64,000 nt of DNA from Deltaproteobacteria bacterium HGW-Deltaproteobacteria-2. Its GTDB lineage: Bacteria; Desulfobacterota; Syntrophia; Syntrophales; Smithellaceae. Below are positions 1 through 11,566 of the stretch, piece after piece (positions within the stretch are counted from its first letter, which is position 1; every line of letters begins with the position of its first letter). The translations under genes were made by a program, and so were the position numbers. The stretch is from the NCBI GenBank assembly GCA_002840505.1, contig PHBC01000009.1, forward strand, positions 1 through 64,000, written 5' to 3'. The notes under the pieces were generated by a model. The model worked only from the letters and a program-made list of their open reading frames with translations, did no database searches and had not been told where the DNA came from.

Positions 1-334
1 TTCTACGGGTGTCATCGGCAAGCATCACTCTTGCGGTTTGATCTGCTCTGCAAATCTGATTAGCTATGTAATAAGAACTATACGGCTCTATTGCCATATG
101 TTCAAGTCCACCTTTTCTAAGCAGTTTTTTGTTTAATGTTAGAAAATCGGTGTAATTTCTTTCATTGCATGTTTCCAGTTTTTTCCCTGTCAAGTATTCG
201 ATAACATCAGTTACAGTAAAATTGTTCGCGCCTATTTTCCCCATCAGATTGATCGTTGAGGGATTGTACATGATGTAGTATTTACTTACATTACTATGTT
301 TTTTAGAGGATATATCAGATATTTTATCTGTCAT
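1..334 (-). CDS. Hypothetical protein, cut by the left window edge
   Basis: An open frame runs on the minus strand from an ATG at 334 to the edge without a stop (111 codons visible). A GAGGA Shine-Dalgarno lies about 7 bases before the ATG, which supports the start. The visible N-terminal part begins MTDKISDISSKKHSNV and is soluble-looking, with no signal peptide or membrane segment. I do not recognise the family. The region is AT-rich compared with the housekeeping genes that follow, which fits an accessory gene, but that is inference. Confidence 0.55.
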   Translation of the reverse strand, partial: MTDKISDISSKKHSNVSKYYIMYNPSTINLMGKIGANNFTVTDVIEYLTGKKLETCNERNYTDFLTLNKKLLRKGGLEHMAIEPYSSYYIANQICRADQTARVMLADDTRR

Positions 335-474
335 TGAGATGTCCTCATAATCGATAAAAAGATAACGAATGTATTTCTTCAAAAAGTTTAGGGCAAATTA
401 TGCAAAAGCTAAGAGATGAGTCCAAAAAATCAATTTGAATATTTAAAAGATTACGGTTTAGATTTACCATAAAA

Positions 475-696
475 ATGAAAATATGGAAATTGTTGATAAT
501 AGAAGAAAAAAATATATTAAATTACGTTAAAGACAACAAACTTTCAGAATTCAATATTAATGTCATTGAGGAATTTATCAAACAGGACAAGGAAACAATA
601 AAATTCTATGCTAAGTCATTGAAAGATAAGGAGGCCGGAATTAAAAAATTAAAAATTGAAAAGTTTGCCGCAATGGGAAAGAAATTAAAAATATGA
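475..696 (+). CDS. Possible small lysine-rich protein (doubtful)
   Basis: A 73-codon frame with a Lys/Glu/Ile-rich product that would form helices. There is no convincing ribosome-binding site before the ATG; the bases upstream are only AT-rich. An 18-codon frame (ATG at 416, stop at 470-472) ends just before it in another phase, so the pair could be the remains of one longer broken gene. No family is recognised. It may be chance coding in AT-rich DNA. Confidence 0.22.
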   Translation: MKIWKLLIIEEKNILNYVKDNKLSEFNINVIEEFIKQDKETIKFYAKSLKDKEAGIKKLKIEKFAAMGKKLKI

Positions 697-831
697 AAGG
701 CGGCTCAAGTTAATAATATCTAATCCGGGGATAAACAAGTCAGTGAGAAACAAGAATCCTGTCTTAGAGTTCTAATCTGCACAGGTACTGGTAAAATGGA
801 GTTTTTCACTTAAAAAATATAAGGAAAAGAA

Positions 832-863
832 AAAAGGGTTTTCAAATATTTGAAAACCCTTTT
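832..863 (-). terminator. Intrinsic terminator after tRNA-Lys
   Basis: Near-perfect hairpin: AAAAGGGTTTT and AAAACCCTTTT arms around a short AT-rich centre. On the minus strand it lies directly after the tRNA-Lys 3' CCA and is followed by a T-rich run. The arms also end in T on the plus strand, so it could work both ways. Confidence 0.8.
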
Positions 864-868
864 AAAAA

Positions 869-943
869 TGGTGGGCCGTGGGGGATTTGAACCCCCGGCC
901 AATGGATTAAAAGTCCACTGCTCTACCGCTGAGCTAACAGCCC
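869..943 (-). tRNA. tRNA-Lys (anticodon TTT)
   Basis: Read on the minus strand it folds as a standard cloverleaf. The acceptor stem is GGGCTGT with ACGGCCC, followed by discriminator A and an encoded CCA. The D-arm has GCTC/GAGC, the anticodon loop is CTTTTAA (anticodon TTT) and the T-arm has GGTTCAAAT. The length is 75 nt with CCA. A terminator hairpin follows immediately. Confidence 0.95.
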
Positions 944-979
944 ACTTTAGTTCTGAATGTGTCAAGCAGAAACTGCTAC

Positions 980-1102
980 CGGCTTATTAAAAAGTCCATC
1001 TACTGCGTTGCGCTGCATCATTCGTCATTGCGGCGTATGAAAAAATACGCCTCATTTCTCATAATTTGCGCGCCTTGTATCTGGAGCTTTTTTATTAAGC
1101 CG
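980..1102. repeat. Palindromic intergenic element (~123 bp)
   Basis: The ends are inverted copies: CGGCTTATTAAAAAG at the left and CTTTTTTATTAAGCCG at the right, with one length difference. Inside there is a second dyad, GCGGCGTAT and ATACGCC. It lies between tRNA-Lys and the 3' end of purA and has no coding potential. It resembles the REP/MITE-like elements scattered between genes in deltaproteobacteria; that similarity is from memory. No second full copy was seen in this window. Confidence 0.55.
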
Positions 1103-1146
1103 TCCAAGTATGCTTAACGCATATAATTTTATTTTAAAATATTAAA

Positions 1147-2454
<1,308 letters not shown>

Positions 2455-2474
2455 TTATTTCTCTTCAATAATAA

Positions 2475-3602
2475 TTAAAGGTTTTTAATTTTTTCGTTGA
2501 AAACTTTTTCCAATTCTACAAGCGCCGTTTTGAGATCAGCCTCCTCGATAGTCGGACCGCACCAGAAACGGTAACCGGCTGGTGCTTCTTTATAGGAGTT
2601 GATATCGTGAGCGACATTTTTTTTGCTCAGATCTGAAGCGATGCTTTTTAGGAACTTGCTCTTTTCATCGTTGCCCAGTGCTTTGACCTTGGGATGAGTT
2701 ACGCTCAGGCACACGGAAGTGTTAGAGCGAACTTTGGGATCATCGGCCAGAAATTCTATCCAGTCTGTTTTAGCGACCCAGTCGGATACGACTTTAAGAT
2801 TGGCCTGACTTTTTTTGATCAGACCATCCAAGCCGAACTTGCCTGCCCATTCCAGAGCATCCAAATAGTCCTCCACGCAAAGCATAGAGGGCGTGTTGAT
2901 GACATCACCGTCAAAGATGGCTTTGCTGATTTTGTCACCTTTTTTAAGACGGAAAATTTTGGGCATAGGCCAGGGCGGATCATAAGATTCCAAACGGGCG
3001 ACAGCTCTCGGGCTTAAAATCATCATGCCGTGTGCGGCTTCGCCGCCCAGACATTTCTGCCAGGAAAAGGTTAAAACGTCTATCTTACTCCAATCAATTT
3101 CCATCGCAAAAGCAGCGCTGGTTGCGTCGCAAAGCGACAGGCCTTCACGGTTGGCTGGGATCCAATTGTAATCGGGAACTTTCACACCGCTGGTTGTTCC
3201 ATTGGCGACAAAAACCACGTCATTTGTCCAGTCAACTTTGGAAAGATCCGGAATTTTGCCGTAATCGGCTTTGAGAACGGTAGGATTGAGCTTTAGTTGT
3301 TTGGCGACATCCGTTGCCCAGCCGTTGGAAAAACTTTCCCAAACTAATACGGTGACCGGTTTGGGGCCTAAGAGTGACCACATGGCGCATTCAAAAGCGC
3401 CGGTATCAGAAGCCGGAAGAATGCCCACAAGGTAATCCGCCGGAATGTTTAAGATTTTTCGCGTATCGTTGATGGCTTTAACGATTCTTTCTTTGCCCAG
3501 AGCGGAACGGTGTGAGCGACCGACCGGCGCGCTCTTCAGCGCGTCGATATTCCACGCTGGCCTCTTGCTGCAGGGACCGGAACTGAAATTAGGGTTTTGC
3601 AT
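2475..3602 (-). CDS. serC: Phosphoserine aminotransferase
   Basis: PLP enzyme converting 3-phosphohydroxypyruvate plus glutamate to phosphoserine in serine synthesis. The sequence resembles the longer SerC subgroup (TIGR01365-like) with N-terminal [11 protein letters not shown] and [10 protein letters not shown]. The PLP lysine is in [10 protein letters not shown], near residue 183. I take the ATG at 3602, three codons into the longest frame, because AAGGA lies 8 bases before it, while the ATG at 3611 directly abuts that site. No serA is adjacent. It is followed at 23 bases by purA. Confidence 0.9.
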   Translation of the reverse strand: MQNPNFSSGPCSKRPAWNIDALKSAPVGRSHRSALGKERIVKAINDTRKILNIPADYLVGILPASDTGAFECAMWSLLGPKPVTVLVWESFSNGWATDVAKQLKLNPTVLKADYGKIPDLSKVDWTNDVVFVANGTTSGVKVPDYNWIPANREGLSLCDATSAAFAMEIDWSKIDVLTFSWQKCLGGEAAHGMMILSPRAVARLESYDPPWPMPKIFRLKKGDKISKAIFDGDVINTPSMLCVEDYLDALEWAGKFGLDGLIKKSQANLKVVSDWVAKTDWIEFLADDPKVRSNTSVCLSVTHPKVKALGNDEKSKFLKSIASDLSKKNVAHDINSYKEAPAGYRFWCGPTIEEADLKTALVELEKVFNEKIKNL

Positions 3603-3872
3603 ACTAAACATCCTTCAAGTAAAATTTTTAAACTTGCCATTCATATCAGTATTGAAATCTTTACTCAAGGAATTTTAGTTTGCTTTGCGGGGATCAGAAA
3701 CAATTTTTGTCAATTGTTATTATATGTAATTGCTTGTAATAAAAAGATAAAACGTCAAAAACTAATTAACGAACAGAGATCACTTATTTTAAGGATAGTT
3801 ATTTTTTATCTTTAATAAAGATAACTTTCTTTTTAGGGGGATTTTTTGAAAAATATTTACATCGCGCAATAA

Positions 3873-5348
3873 TTATGATGGGTTTTCGTTATTGCTTCTT
3901 CTTTTTTTATTTCTTGGCCGTGGTTTCCTGTCTTTATTCTTTTGTGTAGAATTAATCGCCTGATCTGCGATGGCAATCGGTGCTGGCGGCGCGTGCAGAG
4001 ATAGCTGATAGTAATCGTCCAGCAGCATTGTAATCAATTCCAGTTCATCCTCCGATTGGGCAAGATTACGCGCCAACGGCAAAAAACGCTTCATGCGTTC
4101 GATTTGAAGATTATCGCGGGAGCGCAGACGTGCTTCTAGAAGCGCCGTTATTCGTTCGGCGACAACCCTTTCCAGTTCGTCATCACCGGGTAAGGGACGT
4201 TCTTCCATGTTGATGTCATAAAAACGGGCAATACTCTGCAGTTTGAATTTTTCCATTTCCGCGACTAAAGAAATAGCTACTCCGCTTGATCCCATGCGTC
4301 CTGTTCGTCCGGCCCGATGAATGTAAGCTTCCGGATCCTCCGGCGGTTCATACTGGATAACATGAGACAAATCGGGGATGTCAATACCGCGAGCGGCAAC
4401 ATCGGTTGCCACGAGGAATCGCAGAGCCCCGCGCCGCACACGGGCCATGACCTTTTCTCGCATGCTCTGTGCCAGATCGGAACTGAGTTCATCGGCGTCA
4501 TAACCAAAACGTTTAAGCACGACGGAAAGATAATGTACGGTGTCCTTTGTGTTGCAGAAAATAATGGCCGAAGATGGATTCTCGATTTCAATTATACGCA
4601 CAAGCGACCGCTCTTTGCGCATGCCCGGAACGACATAATAAATGTGCTCGATTTCAGCAATATGCACCTGATTGCCGCTTAAACTCAATAATTTTGACTT
4701 ATGCAGGAATTGATCGGATAAACGAATTACCTGCGGAGGGAACGTCGCGGAAAACATACTGCTGAGTATTTTATTCGAGGGTATGTATTTGCGAATTTTT
4801 ACCATATCGGGATAAAAACCCATGGATAACATCCGGTCGGCTTCATCGAAAATCAAAATTTTAAGATGATCCAGCGAAAGGGTGTTTTTTAAAAGATGAT
4901 CCAGAATACGTCCCGGCGTGCCGATCACAATTTGAGCGCCGCCGCGAAATGCTTCCAGTTGCGCGTTGTATCCCACGCCTCCATAAACCACTGCTATTCT
5001 AATATTTGTTCCCTGGGTCAGCATTTGGGCTTCTCGGGATACCTGAAGGGCCAGTTCGCGGGTGGGAACAAGCACGAGAGCCTGTGCAACATTTTGCTGC
5101 GCGTTAATTTTTTCTATAATAGGCAGGATATAGGCTCCGGTTTTGCCGCTACCGGTTCGGGACTGCACCATCATATCCTGGCCCGCTAAAAAATAAGGAA
5201 TGGATTTGGCCTGCACGGGTACCAGAGTTTTCCATCCGGCGCGATCGCAGGCGTCGCGCATCTCGGTTGTTAGTTCTTCCATGGAAATTTCCGGCAGAAC
5301 ATCATCCGGCTGAATAGTCTTTTGATCCGTTTCTTTATTTTCTTCCAT
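3873..5348 (-). CDS. DEAD-box ATP-dependent RNA helicase
   Basis: Unwinds RNA duplexes with ATP; likely acts in ribosome assembly or RNA decay. From the chosen start (MEENKETDQ) the motifs run in order: the Q-motif area, the Walker A segment SRTGSGKT near residue 65, PTRELA near 97, TPGR near 145, DEAD near 169, SAT, and the C-terminal HRAGRTGR. The tail is basic (KDRKPRPRNKKRRS), typical of RNA-binding extensions. The frame is open to 5453, but the ATG at 5348 has GAGGA about 6 bases upstream and the extra 35 residues look non-coding. The RhlE/CshA-like subgroup cannot be fixed. Confidence 0.93.
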   Translation of the reverse strand: MEENKETDQKTIQPDDVLPEISMEELTTEMRDACDRAGWKTLVPVQAKSIPYFLAGQDMMVQSRTGSGKTGAYILPIIEKINAQQNVAQALVLVPTRELALQVSREAQMLTQGTNIRIAVVYGGVGYNAQLEAFRGGAQIVIGTPGRILDHLLKNTLSLDHLKILIFDEADRMLSMGFYPDMVKIRKYIPSNKILSSMFSATFPPQVIRLSDQFLHKSKLLSLSGNQVHIAEIEHIYYVVPGMRKERSLVRIIEIENPSSAIIFCNTKDTVHYLSVVLKRFGYDADELSSDLAQSMREKVMARVRRGALRFLVATDVAARGIDIPDLSHVIQYEPPEDPEAYIHRAGRTGRMGSSGVAISLVAEMEKFKLQSIARFYDINMEERPLPGDDELERVVAERITALLEARLRSRDNLQIERMKRFLPLARNLAQSEDELELITMLLDDYYQLSLHAPPAPIAIADQAINSTQKNKDRKPRPRNKKRRSNNENPS

Positions 5349-5913
5349 AATGAGTCCTCGATTTTCACAAGCAAAGCGTGGTAAAATTTGTAAGTCGTAG
5401 TGACACTCGCTAATCCCGATTACATCGGGAGAAGCGTAAGTGGAACTATCCAAATCCGATTTTTTGGAATCGGAAACTATCCCTGAACATTAGCGAAGGG
5501 GATTAATACCTTTTAATAATAATCTTTTGAGCTATTTATTTTAGTATCATTCAATAATCAAGAAGAAAGTTGGATTTCTTTTGATCTGGTCAAGTAAAAT
5601 TAAGGACACCTAGTTAAGCTGCATTTGCTAATAACTGAATTCTAGGAATATTCATGATAAGAAATGTCAAGAGGAAACTGGAAATTTCCCAGATTTCTTA
5701 ATTATTCTTTAAAATTTCAACAGTCTGCTATTTTTAAAATTCAACTCTATATTGACAGATATGCAGGGAAAAGTTTTAAACTTTCCCTGCTAACCTGAAC
5801 AACATTAATATTATTGCAGTTTTAAAATAGTTTAGTCGAACGCCTAAATTTAACTTGACATCTGGATTGTGCTTCATTTATTATTAGTTATAAGACTAAA
5901 CAGGAGGATTTTT
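5349..5913. other. 565-bp intergenic region between helicase and ald
   Basis: Divergent promoter region. It holds a CCCGAT/ATCGGG hairpin at about 5415-5430 and a CCGATT/AATCGG hairpin at about 5456-5473, the latter flanked by two copies of AACTATCC. The middle (5520-5840) is AT-rich and I see no gene in it. The ald promoter is at the right end. Confidence 0.5.
5855..5884 (+). promoter_or_regulatory. Sigma-70-type promoter for the ald group
   Basis: TTGACA at 5855-5860 and TATTAT at 5879-5884 with an 18-base spacer, about 30 bases before the ald start codon. Confidence 0.65.
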
Positions 5914-7032
<1,119 letters not shown>

Positions 7033-7091
7033 AGGCAGTCACATATATATAGATGGATGGATTTAAAATATTTTCTTTAAAGGAGAAAAAT

Positions 7092-8726
7092 ATGAACCAT
7101 CAGGCAGAGCTAGTGCTTAGTAATGCAGTGCTCTGGGCGTTGTGCCCCATGAAGAGATTTCCGGGTGGCATGCGCATTGTAGACGGCAAGATAATGCAGA
7201 TTTACAACCGCGCCTCCATGCCGCAGCTACCAATGGCGGACCTCGGGGGCATGCATATCATACCGGGGCTTATCGATGCCCACCAGCATTTCTTCGTTTC
7301 TGCCCTGTTGCCGCTCTACGGTGACGCCGGGGCCTGGCGGTCCAAGGCAGACGCCCTGGCTGCCATCGAGGCCGCATGCCGGCCGGGTGGGACGGACAAA
7401 CGCTGGGTCATGTTCTCAGGTTTAAACAACGCCATATGGAAGAATCCTGCCCTTCCCGGCCTAGCCGAGATCGATGCGATTGCTGCCTCAACGCCGGTGC
7501 TGGTTATCGATACCTCCCTTCACCACGGGCTTTTCTCGAGCGCGGCACTGATTCGCGCCGGAATCAACCGGCAGTCGCTCAAGTTTCCCACCGATGTCGA
7601 TCTCACGTTTGCCGGCCGGCTCAAAGGCGCCATCTGGGAGGATGCCATGGGCCGGATGATCTTTGCCATGTACCGCGAGGTCATTCATAATTACAGCACC
7701 GAAGAGCGACGTAAGCTTATCCTGGATGCGGCCGAGCGCTGCCTGCGCAAAGGGCTGACGCATGTGCACGATCCGGGCGTTCCATCCGATGTCCAGCGGC
7801 TGCTCAAGGACGCCCAGCCGTACACCCCGCTTAAACTCAGCTGGTCCGTGACGGGTTATGAGGGTCTGTTCTCGCCGCTTGCGCTCAAGGACGATCTGGA
7901 GGCCCTCAATTCCCCGCATGCACCCAAGAGCGCGAAGTTCTTTCTGGACGGCGCCGCCCGCACGGCGTCTTCCATGCCGGTCATAGCGGGATTAAAGACC
8001 GCCTTGAAGGCTGCGAAGAACAGCGTGTTGCAGGGCAATGCAGCGCCGTTGCGCCAGCTGTTCGAACAGAAGATCATCCTGAAAAACGGGGAGCTGACGC
8101 TGCCCTACCAGCGCTACCCGGACACGGACGAGCTCATCAACTGGGCCGGGATGTTCGCGGACAAAGGCTATCGGCTGGTCATGCATGCCTTGGGCAATGT
8201 GGCGGCATGCCAGGCAGCTCAAGCGGTCCAGAACTTGGGCATGGGGGGCGGCTCATCAATCGAACACGTGACGCTCATGCACCCCGGTGGTTTGGATACC
8301 TTTGCCGGCTGCGGCGCTGTAGCATCACTCCAGCCTGGGTTCATCCCATTCTATGCCGAAACCATCGAGCGGATGGGCGCTATTCCCCCCTATCTGAAGG
8401 TGATCCCGTTGAGGAGTCTCATGGATCGGGGCGTTTCCGTCTGCATCAGTTCCGACGGACCATGCGCCTCGGATGATCCGCTGCACAACATCCGGCGGGC
8501 CGTCGATCGGAAGAGGATGGACGGCACAATGTTTGATCCCGGCGAGGCGATCAGCGAAATCGAGGCTTTGACCGCGGGCACGATCGGGGGAAGCCGTTCG
8601 CTGGGGCTAAAAAACGACGGTCTGGTCGAGGGAGCGGCGGCGACCTTCTGTGTCGTCGACGGAGACCCCTTCTCGGATAACAGCCGCGTGGTCCAGACAT
8701 GGATCGACGGAAAACGGGCTTTTTAA
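7092..8726 (+). CDS. Amidohydrolase family 3 protein (YtcJ-like)
   Basis: Metal-dependent hydrolase of the amidohydrolase superfamily; the substrate is unknown, probably an N-acyl or formamide-type compound. Visible metal-site motifs are GLIDAHQHF near residue 60, HALGN near 365 and IEHV near 390, with SSDGPCASDDPL near 455 supplying the catalytic Asp region. There is no signal peptide, so it is cytosolic. The start ATG has AAAGGAG about 6 bases upstream. It lies 59 bases after ald and 63 before the aminotransferase. This gene is clearly more GC-rich than the flanking housekeeping genes, suggesting separate origin. Annotated activities within this family are unreliable. Confidence 0.82.
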   Translation: MNHQAELVLSNAVLWALCPMKRFPGGMRIVDGKIMQIYNRASMPQLPMADLGGMHIIPGLIDAHQHFFVSALLPLYGDAGAWRSKADALAAIEAACRPGGTDKRWVMFSGLNNAIWKNPALPGLAEIDAIAASTPVLVIDTSLHHGLFSSAALIRAGINRQSLKFPTDVDLTFAGRLKGAIWEDAMGRMIFAMYREVIHNYSTEERRKLILDAAERCLRKGLTHVHDPGVPSDVQRLLKDAQPYTPLKLSWSVTGYEGLFSPLALKDDLEALNSPHAPKSAKFFLDGAARTASSMPVIAGLKTALKAAKNSVLQGNAAPLRQLFEQKIILKNGELTLPYQRYPDTDELINWAGMFADKGYRLVMHALGNVAACQAAQAVQNLGMGGGSSIEHVTLMHPGGLDTFAGCGAVASLQPGFIPFYAETIERMGAIPPYLKVIPLRSLMDRGVSVCISSDGPCASDDPLHNIRRAVDRKRMDGTMFDPGEAISEIEALTAGTIGGSRSLGLKNDGLVEGAAATFCVVDGDPFSDNSRVVQTWIDGKRAF

Positions 8727-8789
8727 TATCGTAACGGAAAATTGTCTGAAAGGTTTTTAAACACTATTTATACAAGAAGGGAGGCTAAG

Positions 8790-10208
8790 ATGTCAGATAA
8801 AATAAGTGTGACGATGGATCATGAGGAACGAGATTATATCCAGCAATTATTCGGCAAGCATATCTCTTGGGGACAGGTACGGTATCTGCGTTGTGCTAAT
8901 ATGGATGTATACGAGCGAACGCGAAAAGGAAGCACCTTCACCGACGCCGTCAGCGGCGTGCGGTTCTATGATTGCTTCAGCTCGGCAGGATGTTTTAATG
9001 TCGGCAGAGGAAATACCGAAATAATGGATACACTGCGTGATGCTCTAAATGACCACGATATGGGATCGCACGGACTCCTGTCCAAAGCCAAGGTTTCCTT
9101 TGCCATGAAACTTGCGTCTCTCTGTCCGGGGGATTTAAATAAAGTAGTCCTCTGCGCTTCAGGTGCGGATGCCTGTGCCGGGGCAATTAAGCTTGCCAAG
9201 GGAGCCACAGGCCGGAACGATGTAATCACCATGAAAAAAGCCTATCACGGCCATGAAGGCTTCAGCCTCTCGGCCAACGGCAAAGACTACTATAAAAATC
9301 TCTTCCTTCCACTCATGCCGGGGTTCCACTTGGTGGACTTCAACGATCTGGAAGAAGTTAAACGCCTTGCCGGAAAAAACATTGCAGCGATAGTGCTGGA
9401 GCCCGTGCAGGGCGAGGGCGGCATCCACGTGGCAACCATGGAGTACATGAAAGGCCTGCGGAAAATTTGCGATGAAAACGGCATCATGCTCATCTTCGAC
9501 GAAGTTCAGACCGGCTTTGGCCGTACGGGAACGCTATGGGCTATGGAACAATACGGCGTAATTCCCGACATTATGTTTACGGCCAAGGCCATTAGTGGCG
9601 GTGTCTATCCTAACGGAGCTGTTGTTTACCGCGAAATTAAACCGCTGACCGAGTATGTGGAAGCCAATCCGCTTTTCCACTCTTCCCACGGAGGAGGCAC
9701 AGACCTGGGCTGCATCGTCTCGTCTGCGGTGCTGGATTATATTGTGGAAAATAAGGTGTGGGAAAACGCGGCCAAAGTGGGCAAACGCTTCAAGGACGGG
9801 CTTAACGAAATAGGAAGGGCCAATTCCGACTTCGTCAAAGAGGTGCGCGGCTTGGGCTTGATGATCGGCATCGAGTATAAGTACGAATTTATCGGATCGC
9901 TGATGGCTGACTGCCTTAGCCGGAAAGGCGTCTGGGCGGTGTTTTCGGCCAACGCCCCGCAGGTCATGCGCTTCCAGATTCCCATCACCGCAAGCATGGC
10001 GGAAGTTGAAGACATTTTGCGCCGCATTAAGGCCGCGGTCAGGGCAATGCGCGGGTATCTTATCTTCCTGATACCCTTGGCCGTGATACCTTTCATGAGG
10101 AGAATTTTAGATAATGTGCATGTCCAGATCATTGTATTTAATCTACTGCGTGATATTGAGGAATTTGTCCGCAGACTCTTTCCGAAAAAACAGGAGGTGA
10201 AATTATGA
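8790..10208 (+). CDS. Class-III PLP aminotransferase with hydrophobic C-terminal tail
   Basis: Fold-type I omega-aminotransferase-like enzyme of the GABA/ornithine/glutamate-1-semialdehyde mutase group. It has AYHGHEGF for cofactor stacking, EPVQGEGG, the PLP-binding Asp in IFDEVQTGFGRTG, and the Schiff-base lysine K266 in FTAKAISGG, so it looks active. The start has GGGAGG about 6 bases upstream. The usual domain ends near residue 420; about 50 further residues follow, including the apolar GYLIFLIPLAVIPF, which could be a membrane anchor or interface. The stop overlaps the next gene by 4 bases (ATGA). The substrate is unknown. Confidence 0.88.
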   Translation: MSDKISVTMDHEERDYIQQLFGKHISWGQVRYLRCANMDVYERTRKGSTFTDAVSGVRFYDCFSSAGCFNVGRGNTEIMDTLRDALNDHDMGSHGLLSKAKVSFAMKLASLCPGDLNKVVLCASGADACAGAIKLAKGATGRNDVITMKKAYHGHEGFSLSANGKDYYKNLFLPLMPGFHLVDFNDLEEVKRLAGKNIAAIVLEPVQGEGGIHVATMEYMKGLRKICDENGIMLIFDEVQTGFGRTGTLWAMEQYGVIPDIMFTAKAISGGVYPNGAVVYREIKPLTEYVEANPLFHSSHGGGTDLGCIVSSAVLDYIVENKVWENAAKVGKRFKDGLNEIGRANSDFVKEVRGLGLMIGIEYKYEFIGSLMADCLSRKGVWAVFSANAPQVMRFQIPITASMAEVEDILRRIKAAVRAMRGYLIFLIPLAVIPFMRRILDNVHVQIIVFNLLRDIEEFVRRLFPKKQEVKL

Positions 10209-11449
10209 AAAAAACCGCCACGCAAGGCCAAGTATCAAAAGAAGAAATATTTCGCAATGCTGAAAAAGTTTTTTCCATAAGTTTAGTAAATCTGCTGCGC
10301 GAAAAAGGTCATGACTTTCTGGAGCATGGATATGCCGATACTACCCTGAACGATTCGGACGGCAATCGTTATCTCGATTGCTGCACCTCAAGCGCCGCAT
10401 TCAATCTTGGCCGAAGAAATGCCGCCATTATTAAACGCTTCAAGGAAGCCATTTATGAGACGGATCAGGGAAACTTCATCATGCCCTCCCAGGAGAAGAC
10501 GCTGCTGGCCAGAAAGATTTCCGAATTTGTGCCCGGCAATCTGGATTGCGTGCTTTACGGCGTGACCCGCGGCGAATCCATGGAGGCCGCGTGCAAACTT
10601 GCCAGAGGATTTACTTCTCGTCCCGAACTGGTTACCATTGACGGAGCCTGTTACGGCGAATCGGGCTTCGCCCTTTCGCTTTCCGAAAGAAAGGGCAAGG
10701 AACAGTTCGGCCAACTCATCCAATCCGTTAAGGTCATTCCCTGGGGCGATATCGAAGCTGCCAGGCGGGTAATCGGGCAGGAAACCGCCGCCGTTGTCAT
10801 GGAACCCATTCAGACGGAGAACCATTGCCGCACGGCTGATAAAAGCTATTATACTCAAATCCGGACATTGTGCGACGAGACAGGCGCCAAACTCATCTTT
10901 GACGAAACCCAAAGCGGATTCGGCCGCACAGGCACAAGATTCTTTTTCGAGCAGTTCGAAGTAAAACCGGATATATTGATTATCGGAGAAGCCCTCACAT
11001 CCGGTATCTTTCCCATGACCGCAATGGTCTTTACCGCAGAACTCAAGGATTTCTTCGATATTCATCCTCTCATCCATTTATGCACCTTCGGCGGACATGA
11101 TCTCGGATGTCTGGTGGCCATGACGGCGCTGGATGAATACAACCGGTTGAAGCCATGGGAAAACGCGGCGTATTTGGGAGATCTATTGATCAAAGAACTT
11201 TCTTCTTTGGCGAAAACAAGCAGCGGCAAGATTATTTCGGTGGCAGGCAGGGGCTTGCTCATATCGATTAAGCTTGCCGATAATAATATGGCCCTTAAAT
11301 TTTGCGCCGCCGCGCGTATCGCCGGGATGCTGGTTGATACAGGCAGTGTGGACACAGGCACTGTTCTCATCAGGCCAAGCCTGCTTATCGACAGGGATGA
11401 CGCGGACAAAATCTTGTATATCGTCGCCAGAACATTGCAGGCGATCTGA
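10205..11449 (+). CDS. Class-III aminotransferase paralogue lacking the PLP lysine
   Basis: Homologous to the preceding gene over nearly its whole length: the DCCTSSAAFNLGRRN, EPIQTENH and IFDETQSGFGRTG blocks align with matching blocks there. The Schiff-base lysine position, FTAKAISGG in the partner, is IIGEALTSG here, giving Glu262; the codon is GAA at 10988-10990. The conserved Tyr-His before the Gly of the cofactor loop is Cys-Tyr. Normal transamination therefore seems impossible. The frame is intact and translationally coupled to the active paralogue, so it is probably a maintained non-catalytic partner or an enzyme of changed chemistry rather than a pseudogene. Confidence 0.85.
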   Translation: MKKTATQGQVSKEEIFRNAEKVFSISLVNLLREKGHDFLEHGYADTTLNDSDGNRYLDCCTSSAAFNLGRRNAAIIKRFKEAIYETDQGNFIMPSQEKTLLARKISEFVPGNLDCVLYGVTRGESMEAACKLARGFTSRPELVTIDGACYGESGFALSLSERKGKEQFGQLIQSVKVIPWGDIEAARRVIGQETAAVVMEPIQTENHCRTADKSYYTQIRTLCDETGAKLIFDETQSGFGRTGTRFFFEQFEVKPDILIIGEALTSGIFPMTAMVFTAELKDFFDIHPLIHLCTFGGHDLGCLVAMTALDEYNRLKPWENAAYLGDLLIKELSSLAKTSSGKIISVAGRGLLISIKLADNNMALKFCAAARIAGMLVDTGSVDTGTVLIRPSLLIDRDDADKILYIVARTLQAI

Positions 11450-11501
11450 ATCTGTAATACAATTTCCAAAGCATGGACTGGGCGGCGCACCCGCCCGGTT
11501 C

Positions 11502-11530
11502 TTGACCTCAACCGCAAATTATGACATAAA
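11502..11530 (+). promoter_or_regulatory. Possible promoter of the TetR gene
   Basis: TTGACC at 11502-11507 and CATAAA at 11525-11530, 17-base spacer. A GGGCGG/CCGCCC hairpin lies just upstream (about 11480-11496) and may end the preceding operon, although no T-run follows it. Confidence 0.4.
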
Positions 11531-11566
11531 ATTTGCACTTCTATACGGGATGGTGAGGATAAAATA

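Noticed and set aside
5580-5640. Possible insertion-sequence end
   Set aside because: A GTCAAGTAAAATTAAGGACACC stretch looks suggestive but there is no inverted partner, target duplication or transposase.
5869-5913. Upstream ATG for ald at 5869
   Set aside because: It overlaps the promoter -10 region and lacks a ribosome site; the ATG at 5914 has AGGAGG.
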